Shown here: positions 6,954 to 15,443 of the stretch, in pieces | Position numbering within the stretch: the stretch's first letter is position 1 | Layout: every line of letters starts with the position of its first letter | Source of the DNA: Eubacteriales bacterium | GTDB lineage: Bacteria; Bacillota; Clostridia; Lachnospirales; Lachnospiraceae | NCBI GenBank assembly: GCA_030524785.1 | Contig: JAUNFZ010000026.1 | Coordinates: 1 to 36,324, forward strand | DNA length: 36,324 bases | Direction of reading: 5' to 3' | The notes under the pieces: generated by a model | Databases searched by the model: none | What the model was told of the DNA's origin: nothing | The model's input: the letters and a program-made list of their open reading frames with translations, nothing else | Translations under genes and position numbers: made by a program

Positions 6954-7053
6954 GAGGGAGCACGGCGTATTTTGCAAGCTGTTTCATAGGGCGCAAGCCC
7001 GTGACCGAAAAAAGCGATAGCTTTTTGAGGGAGCACGGCGTATTTTGCAGGCT
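6908..7053 (+). repeat. Two tandem 73-bp repeats in the tepA-uppP gap
   Basis: Units 6908-6980 and 6981-7053 differ at only three of 73 positions. Each has a small hairpin GGGC-GCAA-GCCC (6916-6927 and 6989-7000) with a GNRA-type loop. Each also has an A-tract/T-tract hairpin, AAAAAGC-N4-GCTTTTT (6936-6953 and 7009-7026). Two of the three differences fall in the N4 loop (GGCA versus GATA), and both stems are intact. With the fold upstream, the 410-nt gap between tepA and uppP (6712-7121) is mostly structured non-coding DNA. The remaining 7054-7121 holds a partial repeat of 6751-6772 and the uppP ribosome site. Confidence 0.9.
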
Positions 7054-7121
7054 TGCAGAAAGGGCGAAGCCAGGGCACCGCGCCTCGCGGCCGGGCAGCA
7101 AAACATACACAGGAGGAAGCC

Positions 7122-8000
7122 ATGTCAGTTTTATATTCAATTTTTTTAGGTATTGTGCAGGGCATCACTGAATTTCTGCCGGTCAGCAGTTCCGGCCACC
7201 TTGCCATACTGAAGAATCTGCTTGGGATACAAATGGATAACGGACTGCTGTTTGATGTGCTTCTTCATCTTGGAACGGTAATTGCGATTATCTGCGTTTT
7301 CCGCAAGGACATCTGGCGTATGATCCGGGAAACTGTACATATGATAGCAGACATCGTTTACAATATAAAAACACGGATACATAATCAGAAGGAGCAGGAC
7401 GCAAAAAGATACCGCAAAGTGGTACATAACAACTATCGAAAATTTGTGGTACTGATTTTGGTATCGACGGTTCCGACGGCTGTGATTGGCTACACTGCCA
7501 GGGAACTTGTGTCTATTGCGGAGCAGACGCTGATTGTACCGGGGATCTGCCTGATTTTAACGGCAATTTTTCTTATTGTGGCGGATGTCACGGAACCGGG
7601 GAAAAAGATACCGCGGGATGTAAGTTATACGAGCGGCTTTATGATTGGAGTCGCGCAGGGACTGTCCACACTGCCTGGGCTTTCGCGCTCCGGAATGACC
7701 ATTGCATCCTGCTTAATGTGCGGTTTTGAACGGCGCTTTGCGGTAAAATATTCTTTTATTATGTCGATTCCGGCAATTTTGGGAGCGGCAGTACTCGAAA
7801 TACATGAATCGATTGGCACAAACCTTGCGTTTACGCAGGTGCTGATTTATCTGTTGGGAGCAGCAGCGGCGGGCATAGCGGGATATATTTGCATTAAAAA
7901 GATGCTTGTCATTGTGAGAAAAAAGAAATTTAAGGGTTTTGCCGTTTACTGTCTGGTTCTGGGAATTATTTCCATTACGGGATATTTCCTGCAGCGGTAA
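7122..8000 (+). CDS. uppP: Undecaprenyl-diphosphatase UppP (BacA family)
   Basis: This integral membrane phosphatase converts undecaprenyl diphosphate to the monophosphate, recycling the lipid carrier for peptidoglycan and other polymers; overexpression gives bacitracin resistance in other species. The signature motifs are GIVQGITEFLPVSSSGHLAI near residues 9-28 and GVAQGLSTLPGLSRSGMTI in the second half, with about eight hydrophobic segments over 292 residues. The start is ATG 7122, 5 nt after AGGAGG (7111-7116); an upstream in-frame ATG at 7053 lies in repeat sequence and would add 23 unrelated residues. The long structured leader may influence its expression. ftsK follows 27 nt downstream. 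Confidence 0.95.
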   Translation: MSVLYSIFLGIVQGITEFLPVSSSGHLAILKNLLGIQMDNGLLFDVLLHLGTVIAIICVFRKDIWRMIRETVHMIADIVYNIKTRIHNQKEQDAKRYRKVVHNNYRKFVVLILVSTVPTAVIGYTARELVSIAEQTLIVPGICLILTAIFLIVADVTEPGKKIPRDVSYTSGFMIGVAQGLSTLPGLSRSGMTIASCLMCGFERRFAVKYSFIMSIPAILGAAVLEIHESIGTNLAFTQVLIYLLGAAAAGIAGYICIKKMLVIVRKKKFKGFAVYCLVLGIISITGYFLQR

Positions 8001-8027
8001 AACGGGTTTCAGGGGAGAACAATATTT

Positions 8028-10757
8028 ATGGAAAAAAAGAATCGCAAGGAAATTGATGTACCGGATATCCGGCGCGCGCCGAAAACGCCGGTGGCGGCGG
8101 AAGTTATTTTATGGGCCGTGCTGGCTGTGTGCGTGATCCTGTTTCTCTGTAATATTTCTGTGATTGAGGGAAGAATCAGCAATATAATCAGCCGGTTCTT
8201 TTTTGGCGTTTTTGGAGTGATGGCTTATGTGCTGCCGGTGTTATTCTTTCTTTTGACGGCATTTCTTGTGGCGAACCAAGGGAGTATGGCGGCATGGATA
8301 AAAACGGGAGCCGTTTTTGTTTTTTATGTGTGTATCTGTGCATTTTGTGAGCTTTTATCAGGAAAATATGACGCCTACCGGATGTTTATAGATTATTATG
8401 AGGCCGGCAGTGAACTGCATGCGGGCGGCGGCATGGCCGGCGGATTGCTTTGCCGTATGTTCTGTCCGATTTTCGGACAGATTGGCGCATGGATCTGCAT
8501 TTTGCTGTTGATTGTGATCTGCGCAATCATTATTACGGAACGTTCGCTGTTTGACAATATCCGCGGCAGAAGCAAAACTGCGTACCGCAGGGCAAAAGAG
8601 GGATCTGCGGCAAAAAAAGAACTGCATCATTTGAAAAAGGAAAAGAGTCAGTTAGAAAAACGTCAGAGGATGCAAAATGAAATTGAGCGGCTGAGAGCCG
8701 ATACGGAGGGACTGCAGCTTGAGGTGAGAACGCCCAGACGGCAGCAGAAGGTATCGGGCGTGATCACGGATACCCGGTTTGATCCATCCCTTCCGGTGCC
8801 GGAGGAGATGCATGAGGTGACGCCAAGAATACGGCGAAGCGCCAAAACGGCACAGGAGGATCCCACGAAAGATAGAGAAGCCTGGGACAGGAATACTGCC
8901 GAGAAAAAGAATCACGCAGAGAAAGACTCCAGAGCCCGCAAAATGGTGGATTCTGTGGACCCACAGAAAAAAGCCCATCAGATGGATTTGAATTTTACGA
9001 TTCAAAGAGACGGTGTTTCCGAGGAAGCACAGGATGAAGGCACGCCGTCCGTGCTTCATGAAAAGACCGGTTTTTCGGCGAAAAGCGCGTCGGAACACGT
9101 ACAGGAAACCGCGCCGAAAAATGTACGGGAAACTGCGCCGGAAGTAATGCCGGAGGTTATGCCCGGGGCTGAAGCCGAGACAAAAATCCGCAAAAATCCG
9201 AAATCTACCAGGGAAGAACAGGAGAAAACCCTGGACGCCGTGGCAAAGGAGATTGCGCAGGCACAGGAGAAAACAAAACCGGCATACGTGTTCCCGCCAA
9301 TGAATCTTCTGACAAAACCGGTAAAGAACCGGGGCGGCAGCAGCAACAGCGAGGTAAAGGAAACGGCGTTAAAACTGCAGCAGACCCTTCATAACTTCGG
9401 CGTGAATGTCAACATTATTAATGTGAGCTGCGGTCCCTCCGTCACACGATACGAACTGATGCCGGAGATGGGGGTAAAGGTCAGCCGTATTTTAAATCTT
9501 TCCGACGACATTAAATTGAATCTTGCGGCGGCGGATATCCGTATTGAAGCGCCGATTCCCGGAAAATCTGCTGTGGGAATTGAGGTGCCCAACAAGGAAA
9601 ACAGTACGGTGCTTCTTCGGGAACTGCTGGAATCCGATGAATTTAAAAACGCCAAATCCAATCTGAGCTTTGCGGTCGGCAAGGATATTGCCGGAAAAGT
9701 GGTGGTGGCAGATATTGCCAAAATGCCGCATCTTTTGATTGCGGGCGCTACCGGCTCAGGTAAATCGGTTTGTATCAATACGCTGATTATGAGTATTCTC
9801 TATAAGGCCGATCCCGAGGATGTAAAGCTGATTATGATCGACCCGAAGGTGGTAGAGTTAAGCGTCTATAACGGGATTCCTCATTTGTTTATCCCGGTGG
9901 TCACTGATCCGAAGAAAGCCTCGGGGGCGCTGAACTGGGGCGTTGCGGAAATGACGGACCGCTATCAGAAGTTTGCGGAGTATGGCGTGCGCGATCTGAA
10001 GGGATACAATGAAAAAATAGAGCGCCTTGGGGATATCGAGGATGAAAACAAACCGAAAAAACTGCCTCAGATCGTCATCATTGTAGACGAGCTGGCAGAT
10101 TTAATGATGGTGGCACCGGGAGAGGTGGAAGATGCAATCTGCCGTCTGGCCCAGCTTGCCAGGGCGGCCGGCATCCACTTGATTATTGCGACGCAGCGGC
10201 CCTCCGTCAATGTCATTACCGGGCTGATTAAGGCAAATATGCCCTCCCGGATTGCGTTTTCCGTTACCAGCGGCGTGGATTCCCGCACAATTATAGATAT
10301 GAACGGTGCGGAAAAGCTTCTCGGCAAAGGGGATATGCTCTTTTATCCTCAGGGATATCAGAAGCCAGCCCGCGTACAGGGAGCCTTTGTCTCGGATAAA
10401 GAAGTCAGCAGCGTTGCAGAATTTCTGACGAAAAAGAATGACACTTCGGGATATCAGCAGGAGATGGAAGAACGCATCAGCCAGGTGCAGCAGGCGTCTT
10501 CGCCGGCGGCAGGCGCCCAGAACGGCGGAAACGATCTGGATACAAATTTTGTGGATGCCGGCAAATTTATTATCGAAAAGGATAAGGCGTCTATTGGAAT
10601 GTTGCAGAGGGTTTTCAAAATTGGTTTCAACCGGGCGGCCCGAATTATGGATCAGCTTTCGGAGGCCGGTGTGGTAGGGCCGGAAGAAGGTACGAAGCCG
10701 CGCAAGGTACTGATGACCATGGAAGAATTTGAGCAGTATGTGGAGGAATACCTGTAA
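8028..10757 (+). CDS. ftsK: DNA translocase FtsK/SpoIIIE family
   Basis: A hexameric ATP-driven dsDNA pump at the division or sporulation septum. Residues about 25-180 contain four hydrophobic membrane segments. Residues about 185-430 are a charged, low-complexity linker. The motor follows, with Walker A GATGSGKS (K579) and Walker B IVIIVDELADL (D687). Residues about 840-905 form the winged-helix gamma domain (DKASIGMLQRVFKIGFNRAARIMD split by the linker) that reads polar KOPS/SRS sequences. At 909 residues it is longer than Bacillus SpoIIIE because of the linker. Sequence alone does not separate a vegetative FtsK/SftA role from a SpoIIIE role; the membrane segments favour a septum-anchored pump. 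AGGGGAG precedes the ATG. Confidence 0.96.
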   Translation: MEKKNRKEIDVPDIRRAPKTPVAAEVILWAVLAVCVILFLCNISVIEGRISNIISRFFFGVFGVMAYVLPVLFFLLTAFLVANQGSMAAWIKTGAVFVFYVCICAFCELLSGKYDAYRMFIDYYEAGSELHAGGGMAGGLLCRMFCPIFGQIGAWICILLLIVICAIIITERSLFDNIRGRSKTAYRRAKEGSAAKKELHHLKKEKSQLEKRQRMQNEIERLRADTEGLQLEVRTPRRQQKVSGVITDTRFDPSLPVPEEMHEVTPRIRRSAKTAQEDPTKDREAWDRNTAEKKNHAEKDSRARKMVDSVDPQKKAHQMDLNFTIQRDGVSEEAQDEGTPSVLHEKTGFSAKSASEHVQETAPKNVRETAPEVMPEVMPGAEAETKIRKNPKSTREEQEKTLDAVAKEIAQAQEKTKPAYVFPPMNLLTKPVKNRGGSSNSEVKETALKLQQTLHNFGVNVNIINVSCGPSVTRYELMPEMGVKVSRILNLSDDIKLNLAAADIRIEAPIPGKSAVGIEVPNKENSTVLLRELLESDEFKNAKSNLSFAVGKDIAGKVVVADIAKMPHLLIAGATGSGKSVCINTLIMSILYKADPEDVKLIMIDPKVVELSVYNGIPHLFIPVVTDPKKASGALNWGVAEMTDRYQKFAEYGVRDLKGYNEKIERLGDIEDENKPKKLPQIVIIVDELADLMMVAPGEVEDAICRLAQLARAAGIHLIIATQRPSVNVITGLIKANMPSRIAFSVTSGVDSRTIIDMNGAEKLLGKGDMLFYPQGYQKPARVQGAFVSDKEVSSVAEFLTKKNDTSGYQQEMEERISQVQQASSPAAGAQNGGNDLDTNFVDAGKFIIEKDKASIGMLQRVFKIGFNRAARIMDQLSEAGVVGPEEGTKPRKVLMTMEEFEQYVEEYL

Positions 10758-10763
10758 AAATCC

Positions 10764-10792
10764 TTGCAGTTTTCAGCTCTTTGCGTTATAGT
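10764..10792 (+). promoter_or_regulatory. Candidate sigma-A promoter of nfnAB
   Basis: TTGCAG (10764-10769) and TATAGT (10787-10792) are spaced by 17 bp. The -10 has five consensus bases; the -35 is weaker. The leader to ATG 10858 is about 58 nt. No terminator is seen between ftsK and this site, so some readthrough is possible. Confidence 0.45.
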
Positions 10793-10857
10793 AATACCAG
10801 GTATGCCGCCGAGCCTTTGGGCGAGGGGCGCTACATATTATTGAGGAGGAAAGCGGT

Positions 10858-11751
10858 ATGTACAAGATTTTGAAAGCAGGGAAGCTTGCTGGAAATATCT
10901 ACGAAATGGTTGTAGAGGCTCCCAGAGTTGCAAAGCATTGCCTGCCAGGACAGTTTGTGATTGTAAAAATGGACGAGGTTGGAGAACGTATCCCCCTGAC
11001 GATCTGTGATTATGACAGAGAAGCCGGGACGATTACGATTGTGTTCCAGCCTATCGGCGCTTCCACAGAGAAGTTTGCGTCCCTGCAGACGGGAGATTCT
11101 TTCCGGGATTTTGTAGGTCCTCTTGGACGGCCTTCAGAGCTCTGCGAGGAAGAAAATCTGGAAGAAACAAAGAAGAAAAAGATTCTTTTTGTGGCCGGCG
11201 GCGTCGGCACAGCTCCGGTATATCCTCAGGTGAAATGGCTGCATGAGCACGGCGTGGATGCAGACGTTATCATCGGTGCAAAGACAAAGGAGCTTGTGAT
11301 TCTGGAGGACAAATTTAAAGCTGTCTGTACAAATCTTTACATTACGACAGACGACGGTTCTTATGGAAGAAGCGGTATGGTGACCAAAGTGATCGAGGAC
11401 CTTGTGACAGAAGAAGGCAAAACCTACGATCACTGTGTATCCATCGGACCGATGATTATGATGAAGTTCTGCTGTCTGACCACAAAGAAATATAATATCC
11501 CTACAATTGTCAGCATGAATCCGATCATGGTGGACGGCACAGGCATGTGCGGCGCCTGCCGTGTGATGGTTGGCGACGAAGTGAAGTTCGCCTGCGTGGA
11601 CGGTCCGGAATTTGACGGGCACGCCATCGATTTCGACGCAGCAATGAAGCGTCAGGCAATGTACAAAACAGAGGAAGGCCGCGCGCTGTTAAAACTGCGC
11701 GAAGGCGATACGCATCACGGCGGATGCGGAAATTGCGGAGGTGACAAATAA
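10858..11751 (+). CDS. nfnA: NfnA-like ferredoxin-NADP+ oxidoreductase small subunit
   Basis: This subunit carries FAD and a [2Fe-2S] cluster and handles NAD(H) in the NADH-dependent reduced ferredoxin:NADP+ oxidoreductase, a flavin-based electron-bifurcating complex of anaerobes. It has the ferredoxin-reductase fold: an FAD barrel with the flavin motif RIPLTICDYD near residue 42, a nucleotide-binding GGVGTAPVYPQ strand, and a C-terminal cluster motif with C231 and C234 (GMCGACRV) and C246 (FACVDG). The tail HHGGCGNCGGDK has two more cysteines. The stop overlaps the nfnB start by one base. Related sulfide-dehydrogenase and dihydroorotate-dehydrogenase K subunits share this fold; the NfnB partner makes Nfn the best call. 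GAGGAGG precedes the ATG. Confidence 0.88.
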   Translation: MYKILKAGKLAGNIYEMVVEAPRVAKHCLPGQFVIVKMDEVGERIPLTICDYDREAGTITIVFQPIGASTEKFASLQTGDSFRDFVGPLGRPSELCEEENLEETKKKKILFVAGGVGTAPVYPQVKWLHEHGVDADVIIGAKTKELVILEDKFKAVCTNLYITTDDGSYGRSGMVTKVIEDLVTEEGKTYDHCVSIGPMIMMKFCCLTTKKYNIPTIVSMNPIMVDGTGMCGACRVMVGDEVKFACVDGPEFDGHAIDFDAAMKRQAMYKTEEGRALLKLREGDTHHGGCGNCGGDK

Positions 11752-13139
11752 TGGGAGACGTATTGAAGAAAGTTCCTGTCAGAGAACAGGCCCCGAAGGT
11801 GAGAGCGACCAATTTTGACGAGGTTTGCCTGGGATATAATAAAGACGAGGCAATGGAGGAGGCAAGCCGCTGCATTAACTGCAAAAATGCAAAATGCGTG
11901 ACGGGCTGTCCGGTAAATATTCATATTCCTGCTTTTATCCACGAAGTAAAGGAAGGCAATTTTGAGGAAGCATACAGAATTATTTCTGAGTCTTCTGCGC
12001 TTCCCGCTATCTGCGGCCGTGTGTGCCCGCAGGAGAGCCAGTGTGAGGGAAAATGTATCCGCGGCATTAAAGGCGAGGCGGTTTCCATCGGCAAGCTGGA
12101 AAGATTTGTTGCAGACTGGGCAAGAGAAAACGGCATCAAGCCGGCGGCTCCTGCTAAGAAGAACGGCAAAAAGGTGGCTGTGATTGGTTCCGGTCCTTCC
12201 GGACTGACCTGCGCCGGCGATCTGGCAAAGCTTGGTTATGACGTAACCATTTTTGAAGCCCTTCATGAGCCGGGCGGAGTGCTTGTTTACGGTATCCCTG
12301 AGTTCCGTCTTCCGAAACTGGACGTTGTGGCGAAGGAAGTGGAGAACGTAAAAGCCCTCGGCGTTAAAATTGAGACAAACGTAATTATCGGCCGTTCCAT
12401 CACCATCGATGAGCTGATGGATGAAGAAGGATTTGAGGCCGTGTTTATCGGTTCCGGCGCAGGCCTTCCGATGTTTATGGGAATCCCGGGAGAAACGGCA
12501 AAGGGCGTATTCTCCGCAAATGAGTATCTGACAAGAAATAACCTGATGAAAGCTTTCCGCGAAGATTATGACACACCGATTGTAAGAGGAAAGAAGGTTG
12601 CTGTGGTGGGCGGCGGAAACGTGGCGATGGATGCCGCAAGAACAGCCCTTCGTCTCGGCGCTGAAGTACATATTGTCTACCGCAGAAGCGAAGCAGAGCT
12701 TCCGGCCCGTGTGGAGGAAGTTCATCACGCGAAAGAGGAAGGCATTATCTTCGACCTGCTGACAAACCCGAAGGAGATTCTGGTGGACGAAAACGATGCG
12801 GTGGCTGGTATGAAATGTATCCGCATGGAGCTTGGCGAGCCGGATGCTTCCGGAAGAAGGCGCCCGGTGGAAATTCCCGGATCTGAGTTTACGCTGGATG
12901 TTGACACGGTAATTATGTCCCTCGGCACATCACCGAATCCGTTGATTTCCTCCACAACCATTGGTCTGGACACAAACAAGCGCAAATGCATCATTGCAGA
13001 CGAAGAAACCGGAAAGACCTCCAAGGACGGCGTGTACGCCGGCGGCGACGCGGTAACGGGAGCTGCTACGGTAATCCTCGCTATGGGCGCAGGCAAAACG
13101 GCTGCAAAAGGTATTCATGAATTTTTAAGCAATAAATAA
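11751..13139 (+). CDS. nfnB: NfnB-like NADPH-dependent oxidoreductase large subunit (GltD family)
   Basis: This subunit pairs with NfnA and bears the bifurcating FAD, the NADPH site and two [4Fe-4S] clusters. The N-terminal cluster domain shows C41, C44, C49 and C53, then C88, C92, C98 and C102. Two Rossmann dinucleotide loops follow: VIGSGPSGLTCAGDLAKLG (near 143) and VAVVGGGNVAMDAARTALRLG (near 284). The 462-residue length fits. It is often annotated 'NADPH-dependent glutamate synthase', but no glutaminase or large GltB subunit is adjacent and the NfnA neighbour argues for transhydrogenation. It starts with a TAATG overlap and ends 9 nt before a strong terminator, so nfnAB is a self-contained operon. 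Confidence 0.9.
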   Translation: MGDVLKKVPVREQAPKVRATNFDEVCLGYNKDEAMEEASRCINCKNAKCVTGCPVNIHIPAFIHEVKEGNFEEAYRIISESSALPAICGRVCPQESQCEGKCIRGIKGEAVSIGKLERFVADWARENGIKPAAPAKKNGKKVAVIGSGPSGLTCAGDLAKLGYDVTIFEALHEPGGVLVYGIPEFRLPKLDVVAKEVENVKALGVKIETNVIIGRSITIDELMDEEGFEAVFIGSGAGLPMFMGIPGETAKGVFSANEYLTRNNLMKAFREDYDTPIVRGKKVAVVGGGNVAMDAARTALRLGAEVHIVYRRSEAELPARVEEVHHAKEEGIIFDLLTNPKEILVDENDAVAGMKCIRMELGEPDASGRRRPVEIPGSEFTLDVDTVIMSLGTSPNPLISSTTIGLDTNKRKCIIADEETGKTSKDGVYAGGDAVTGAATVILAMGAGKTAAKGIHEFLSNK

Positions 13140-13148
13140 AACACTGCA

Positions 13149-13205
13149 ACCGGATAGCTCTTTTCTCCGGCGCATCTGCGCCGGAAGCGGTTATCCGGTA
13201 TTTTT
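13149..13205 (+). terminator. Rho-independent terminator after nfnAB
   Basis: An outer stem ACCGGATA (13149-13156) with TATCCGGT (13192-13199) encloses an inner stem TCCGGCGCA (13166-13174) with TGCGCCGGA (13177-13185). ATTTTT follows at 13200-13205. Confidence 0.85.
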
Positions 13206-13236
13206 CAATTCTTTCATTCATTCCGGAAAAGCGCTC

Positions 13237-13264
13237 TTGGAATTTTATCGTGGGCGCATATGAT
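13237..13264 (+). promoter_or_regulatory. Candidate sigma-A promoter of the Dabb-rlmH unit
   Basis: TTGGAA (13237-13242) and TATGAT (13259-13264) are separated by 16 bp. The predicted start near 13271 leaves a short leader containing AGGGAGG (13276-13282) before the ATG at 13289. It lies just after the nfnAB terminator, so a new promoter is expected here. Confidence 0.5.
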
Positions 13265-13288
13265 CCGTGGACATCAGGGAGGAAATTT

Positions 13289-13588
13289 ATGGTAAGACAT
13301 ATCGTGGCATGGAATTTTATTGAAACATTAAGTGAGGAGGAAAGAAAGGCGGCAGGACAGAAAATGAAAGAAATTCTGGAACCGCTGGCAGAGGTAGTTC
13401 CCGGCGTAATTTCTCTGGAGGTACGGGTGAATGAACTCTCCTCCAGCAACCGTGACGTGGCGCTGATTGGAGACTATGAGTCCGTGGATGCGCTGAACGG
13501 CTACACGGTACATCCGGCCCATGTGGAAGCCGGAAAATACGTCAGAAGCGTTACCTGCAACCGGGCCTGCATTGATTACGAAGTATGA
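13289..13588 (+). CDS. Dabb (stress-responsive alpha/beta barrel) family protein
   Basis: A 99-residue protein with the Dabb pattern: VRHIVAWNF at the start, a helix LSEEERKAAGQKMKEILEPL, the GVISLEVRVN strand, DVALIGDYESVDALNGYTVHPAHVEA, and a closing strand. These small ferredoxin-like dimeric barrels have diverse or unknown roles; no catalytic assignment is possible. The start at ATG 13289 is set by AGGGAGG 6 nt upstream; the longer in-frame start at 13250 would overlap the promoter. Its stop overlaps the rlmH start (ATGA), so the two are translationally coupled. Confidence 0.88.
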   Translation: MVRHIVAWNFIETLSEEERKAAGQKMKEILEPLAEVVPGVISLEVRVNELSSSNRDVALIGDYESVDALNGYTVHPAHVEAGKYVRSVTCNRACIDYEV

Positions 13589-14064
13589 AAATTACGTTGA
13601 TCTGTGTTGGAAAAATAAAAGAAAAATATTTTTCCGACGCCATTGCGGAATACCGAAAGCGCCTTTCGCGGTATGCAAAGCTGGAGATTCTTGAGGTGGC
13701 GGACGAGAAAACGCCGGAGGACGCCAGTTTGGCGGAGGAACTGCAGATCAAGGCGAAGGAGGGCGATCGGATATTGAAGGCCGTAAAGGACGGAGCTTAT
13801 CTGATCGCCCTTGCGATTGATGGGAAAAAGATATCTTCAGAGGCGTTTGCAGAGTTTATCGGAAAGCGTCAGGTGGGCGGGGACAGCCATCTGGTGTTTG
13901 TCATCGGCGGTTCGCTGGGGCTGGATAAGAGGGTGCTTGACCGCGCTGATGTCCTTTTAAGCTTTTCCGACATGACTTTTCCGCATCAGCTGATGCGTGT
14001 TATTCTATTGGAGCAGATTTACAGGGGATTTCGCATACTGCACCATGAACCGTATCATAAGTAA
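13585..14064 (+). CDS. rlmH: 23S rRNA (pseudouridine1915-N3)-methyltransferase RlmH
   Basis: A SPOUT-class methyltransferase that methylates pseudouridine 1915 in helix 69 of 23S rRNA on assembled ribosomes. The 159-residue length is standard. Diagnostic segments are MKITLICVGKIKEKYF at the start, the knot/SAM motif FVIGGSLGLDKRVL, LSFSDMTFPHQLMR, and the C-terminal QIYRGFRILHHEPYHK. The ATG overlaps the stop of the Dabb gene by 4 nt. In staphylococci this is the locus where SCCmec inserts at the 3' end; no such insertion is present here. Confidence 0.97.
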   Translation: MKITLICVGKIKEKYFSDAIAEYRKRLSRYAKLEILEVADEKTPEDASLAEELQIKAKEGDRILKAVKDGAYLIALAIDGKKISSEAFAEFIGKRQVGGDSHLVFVIGGSLGLDKRVLDRADVLLSFSDMTFPHQLMRVILLEQIYRGFRILHHEPYHK

Positions 14065-14103
14065 AATTGTTTTTATCCATAAAACGAGGTCGCAGCAAAA
14101 ACA

Positions 14104-14727
14104 ATGTCTAATTATGAAAAAATGAAAGACAGCATGGCGTCTGTGTTTTTACAATATAACCAGGAAGATATGATTAAAAAATTCAAGCTGGAGCATGATA
14201 AAGAATATCTTTACATACAGTTTGCAGGCAGGCGTTACCGGATTCACCGCTCATCCGGGAGTGTAAGCTGGTCGGAGGATTTCTTTCAGTCAGAAGAAAA
14301 GGCAAACTATAACGAGGCTATGACAATATATGACGTTCTTTGCTGTTCAAAGGCAGATTGCCGTCTTGCCGGTGAATGGGTAAATGTAGGAAGCCTTTCC
14401 GCCGTTCGGGGAGGTTCTCTGGTGAAAAATAATCATTTTTTTGGGGATGCCGGAAAATATTTTGAAGGAAAAGCAAGACTTCTGGCCTGCGCCTGCGAGA
14501 AACTTCATGGGAGAAAAACCGAAAAAGGCGATGTGGCATATGAGCTGGATATGTTCTCCTTTCTGCCGGTAATCCTGCGTTTTTGGGAAGCAGATGAAGA
14601 ATTTCCGGCAAGCCTGCAAATTCTGGTGGACAAAAATATTTTGGATTACATGCATTATGAGACGGTGATGTTTGCCGTTTCACACATTCTTGAACGTTTA
14701 AAAAGTGAATGTGATGGAGCTGGCTGA
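14104..14727 (+). CDS. DUF3786-like protein of unknown function
   Basis: A 207-residue soluble protein. The middle and C-terminal part resembles DUF3786: an ADCRLAGEWVNVGSLSAVRGG segment in two halves, then GDVAYELDMFSFLPVILRFWEADEEFPAS and NILDYMHYETVMFAVSHILERL, which read as compact helical/beta core motifs. Cysteines occur as CCSKADC and ACAC but not in a classic iron-sulfur pattern. No catalytic function is established for the family. The gene lies 39 nt after rlmH with only a weak ribosome site (GAGG about 14 nt upstream), suggesting low or coupled expression. Confidence 0.7.
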   Translation: MSNYEKMKDSMASVFLQYNQEDMIKKFKLEHDKEYLYIQFAGRRYRIHRSSGSVSWSEDFFQSEEKANYNEAMTIYDVLCCSKADCRLAGEWVNVGSLSAVRGGSLVKNNHFFGDAGKYFEGKARLLACACEKLHGRKTEKGDVAYELDMFSFLPVILRFWEADEEFPASLQILVDKNILDYMHYETVMFAVSHILERLKSECDGAG

Positions 14728-14774
14728 TACGCACGGCTACTGCTCACGGAAATAAAGCAAAATTGGAGGAATAT

Positions 14775-15443
14775 ATGAATTACCAGTACATATTATTTGA
14801 CCTTGACGGAACGCTGACTGAATCGGGTCCCGGAATTACCAGATCGGTCAGTCAGGCGCTTAAGCGGATGGGGTGCGAAGAACTTTCTGAGGAAATCCTG
14901 ACGAAGTTTATCGGCCCGCCCCTGGTGGAATCTATGATGCGCTACGGAAAGCTGACAAGAGCGGAGGCGGATCAGGCGATCGTGTATTACAGGGAATATT
15001 ACGCTTCGAAGGGTATGTTCGAAAATGAGGTGTATCCGGGCGTGGAAAAAATGCTGCAGGATTTGAAGGAGAACGGAAAAAAGCTTGCCGTTTCCACCTC
15101 GAAGCCGGAAGTATATGCCCGAAAGATCATAGAGCATTTCAGGCTTACCGGCTATTTTGATGTGATCTGCGGTGCCACCTTCGATGAATCCAGGGTGGAC
15201 AAGGCGGATATTATTGCGGATACCATGGAAAAATTTGGCCTCCACGACGGGGAAAAAAGCCGGGTGCTGATGGTGGGAGACCGGGAACATGACGTGGTTG
15301 GCGCCAAAAAGAACGGCGTGGCTGCCGCGGGAGTACTCTACGGCTATGGAAGCCGCCAGGAGCTTTGCGAGGCAGGAGCGGATTATCTGATAGCATCTGC
15401 GCCGGAGCTGGCCAAAAAGATTCTGGAGGAGAAATTTGACTGA
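14775..15443 (+). CDS. HAD-superfamily hydrolase, Gph/PpaX-like phosphatase
   Basis: HAD motif I FDLDGTLTESG gives the nucleophile D9 and acid/base D11; motif II is STSKP; the motif III/IV region is GDREHDVVGAKKNG. A helical cap lies between motifs I and II, as in phosphoglycolate or pyrophosphate phosphatases (PpaX). The substrate cannot be told from sequence. I use ATG 14775 (222 residues) because GGAGG at 14765-14769 lies 5 nt upstream; the TTG at 14763 sits before that site. The last codons overlap the next gene by 8 nt, and GGAGGA inside this gene serves it, so the two are coupled. Confidence 0.9.
   Translation: MNYQYILFDLDGTLTESGPGITRSVSQALKRMGCEELSEEILTKFIGPPLVESMMRYGKLTRAEADQAIVYYREYYASKGMFENEVYPGVEKMLQDLKENGKKLAVSTSKPEVYARKIIEHFRLTGYFDVICGATFDESRVDKADIIADTMEKFGLHDGEKSRVLMVGDREHDVVGAKKNGVAAAGVLYGYGSRQELCEAGADYLIASAPELAKKILEEKFD

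Noticed and set aside
6908-7053. CRISPR array
   Set aside because: There are only two abutting 73-bp copies with no spacers and no cas genes nearby.
6898-7207. Overlapping minus-strand ORFs through the tandem repeat
   Set aside because: They are two frames of the same 73-bp repeat, lack ribosome sites and run into uppP antisense; the region reads as structured non-coding DNA.
11715-12728. Long minus-strand open frame (337 codons) opposite nfnB
   Set aside because: It is exactly antisense to a clear NfnB coding region, has no family resemblance and no ribosome site; it is a codon-bias shadow.
11751-13139. Glutamate synthase small subunit (GltD)
   Set aside because: The fold is shared, but no GltB is present and the adjacent NfnA-type subunit points to the Nfn transhydrogenase.
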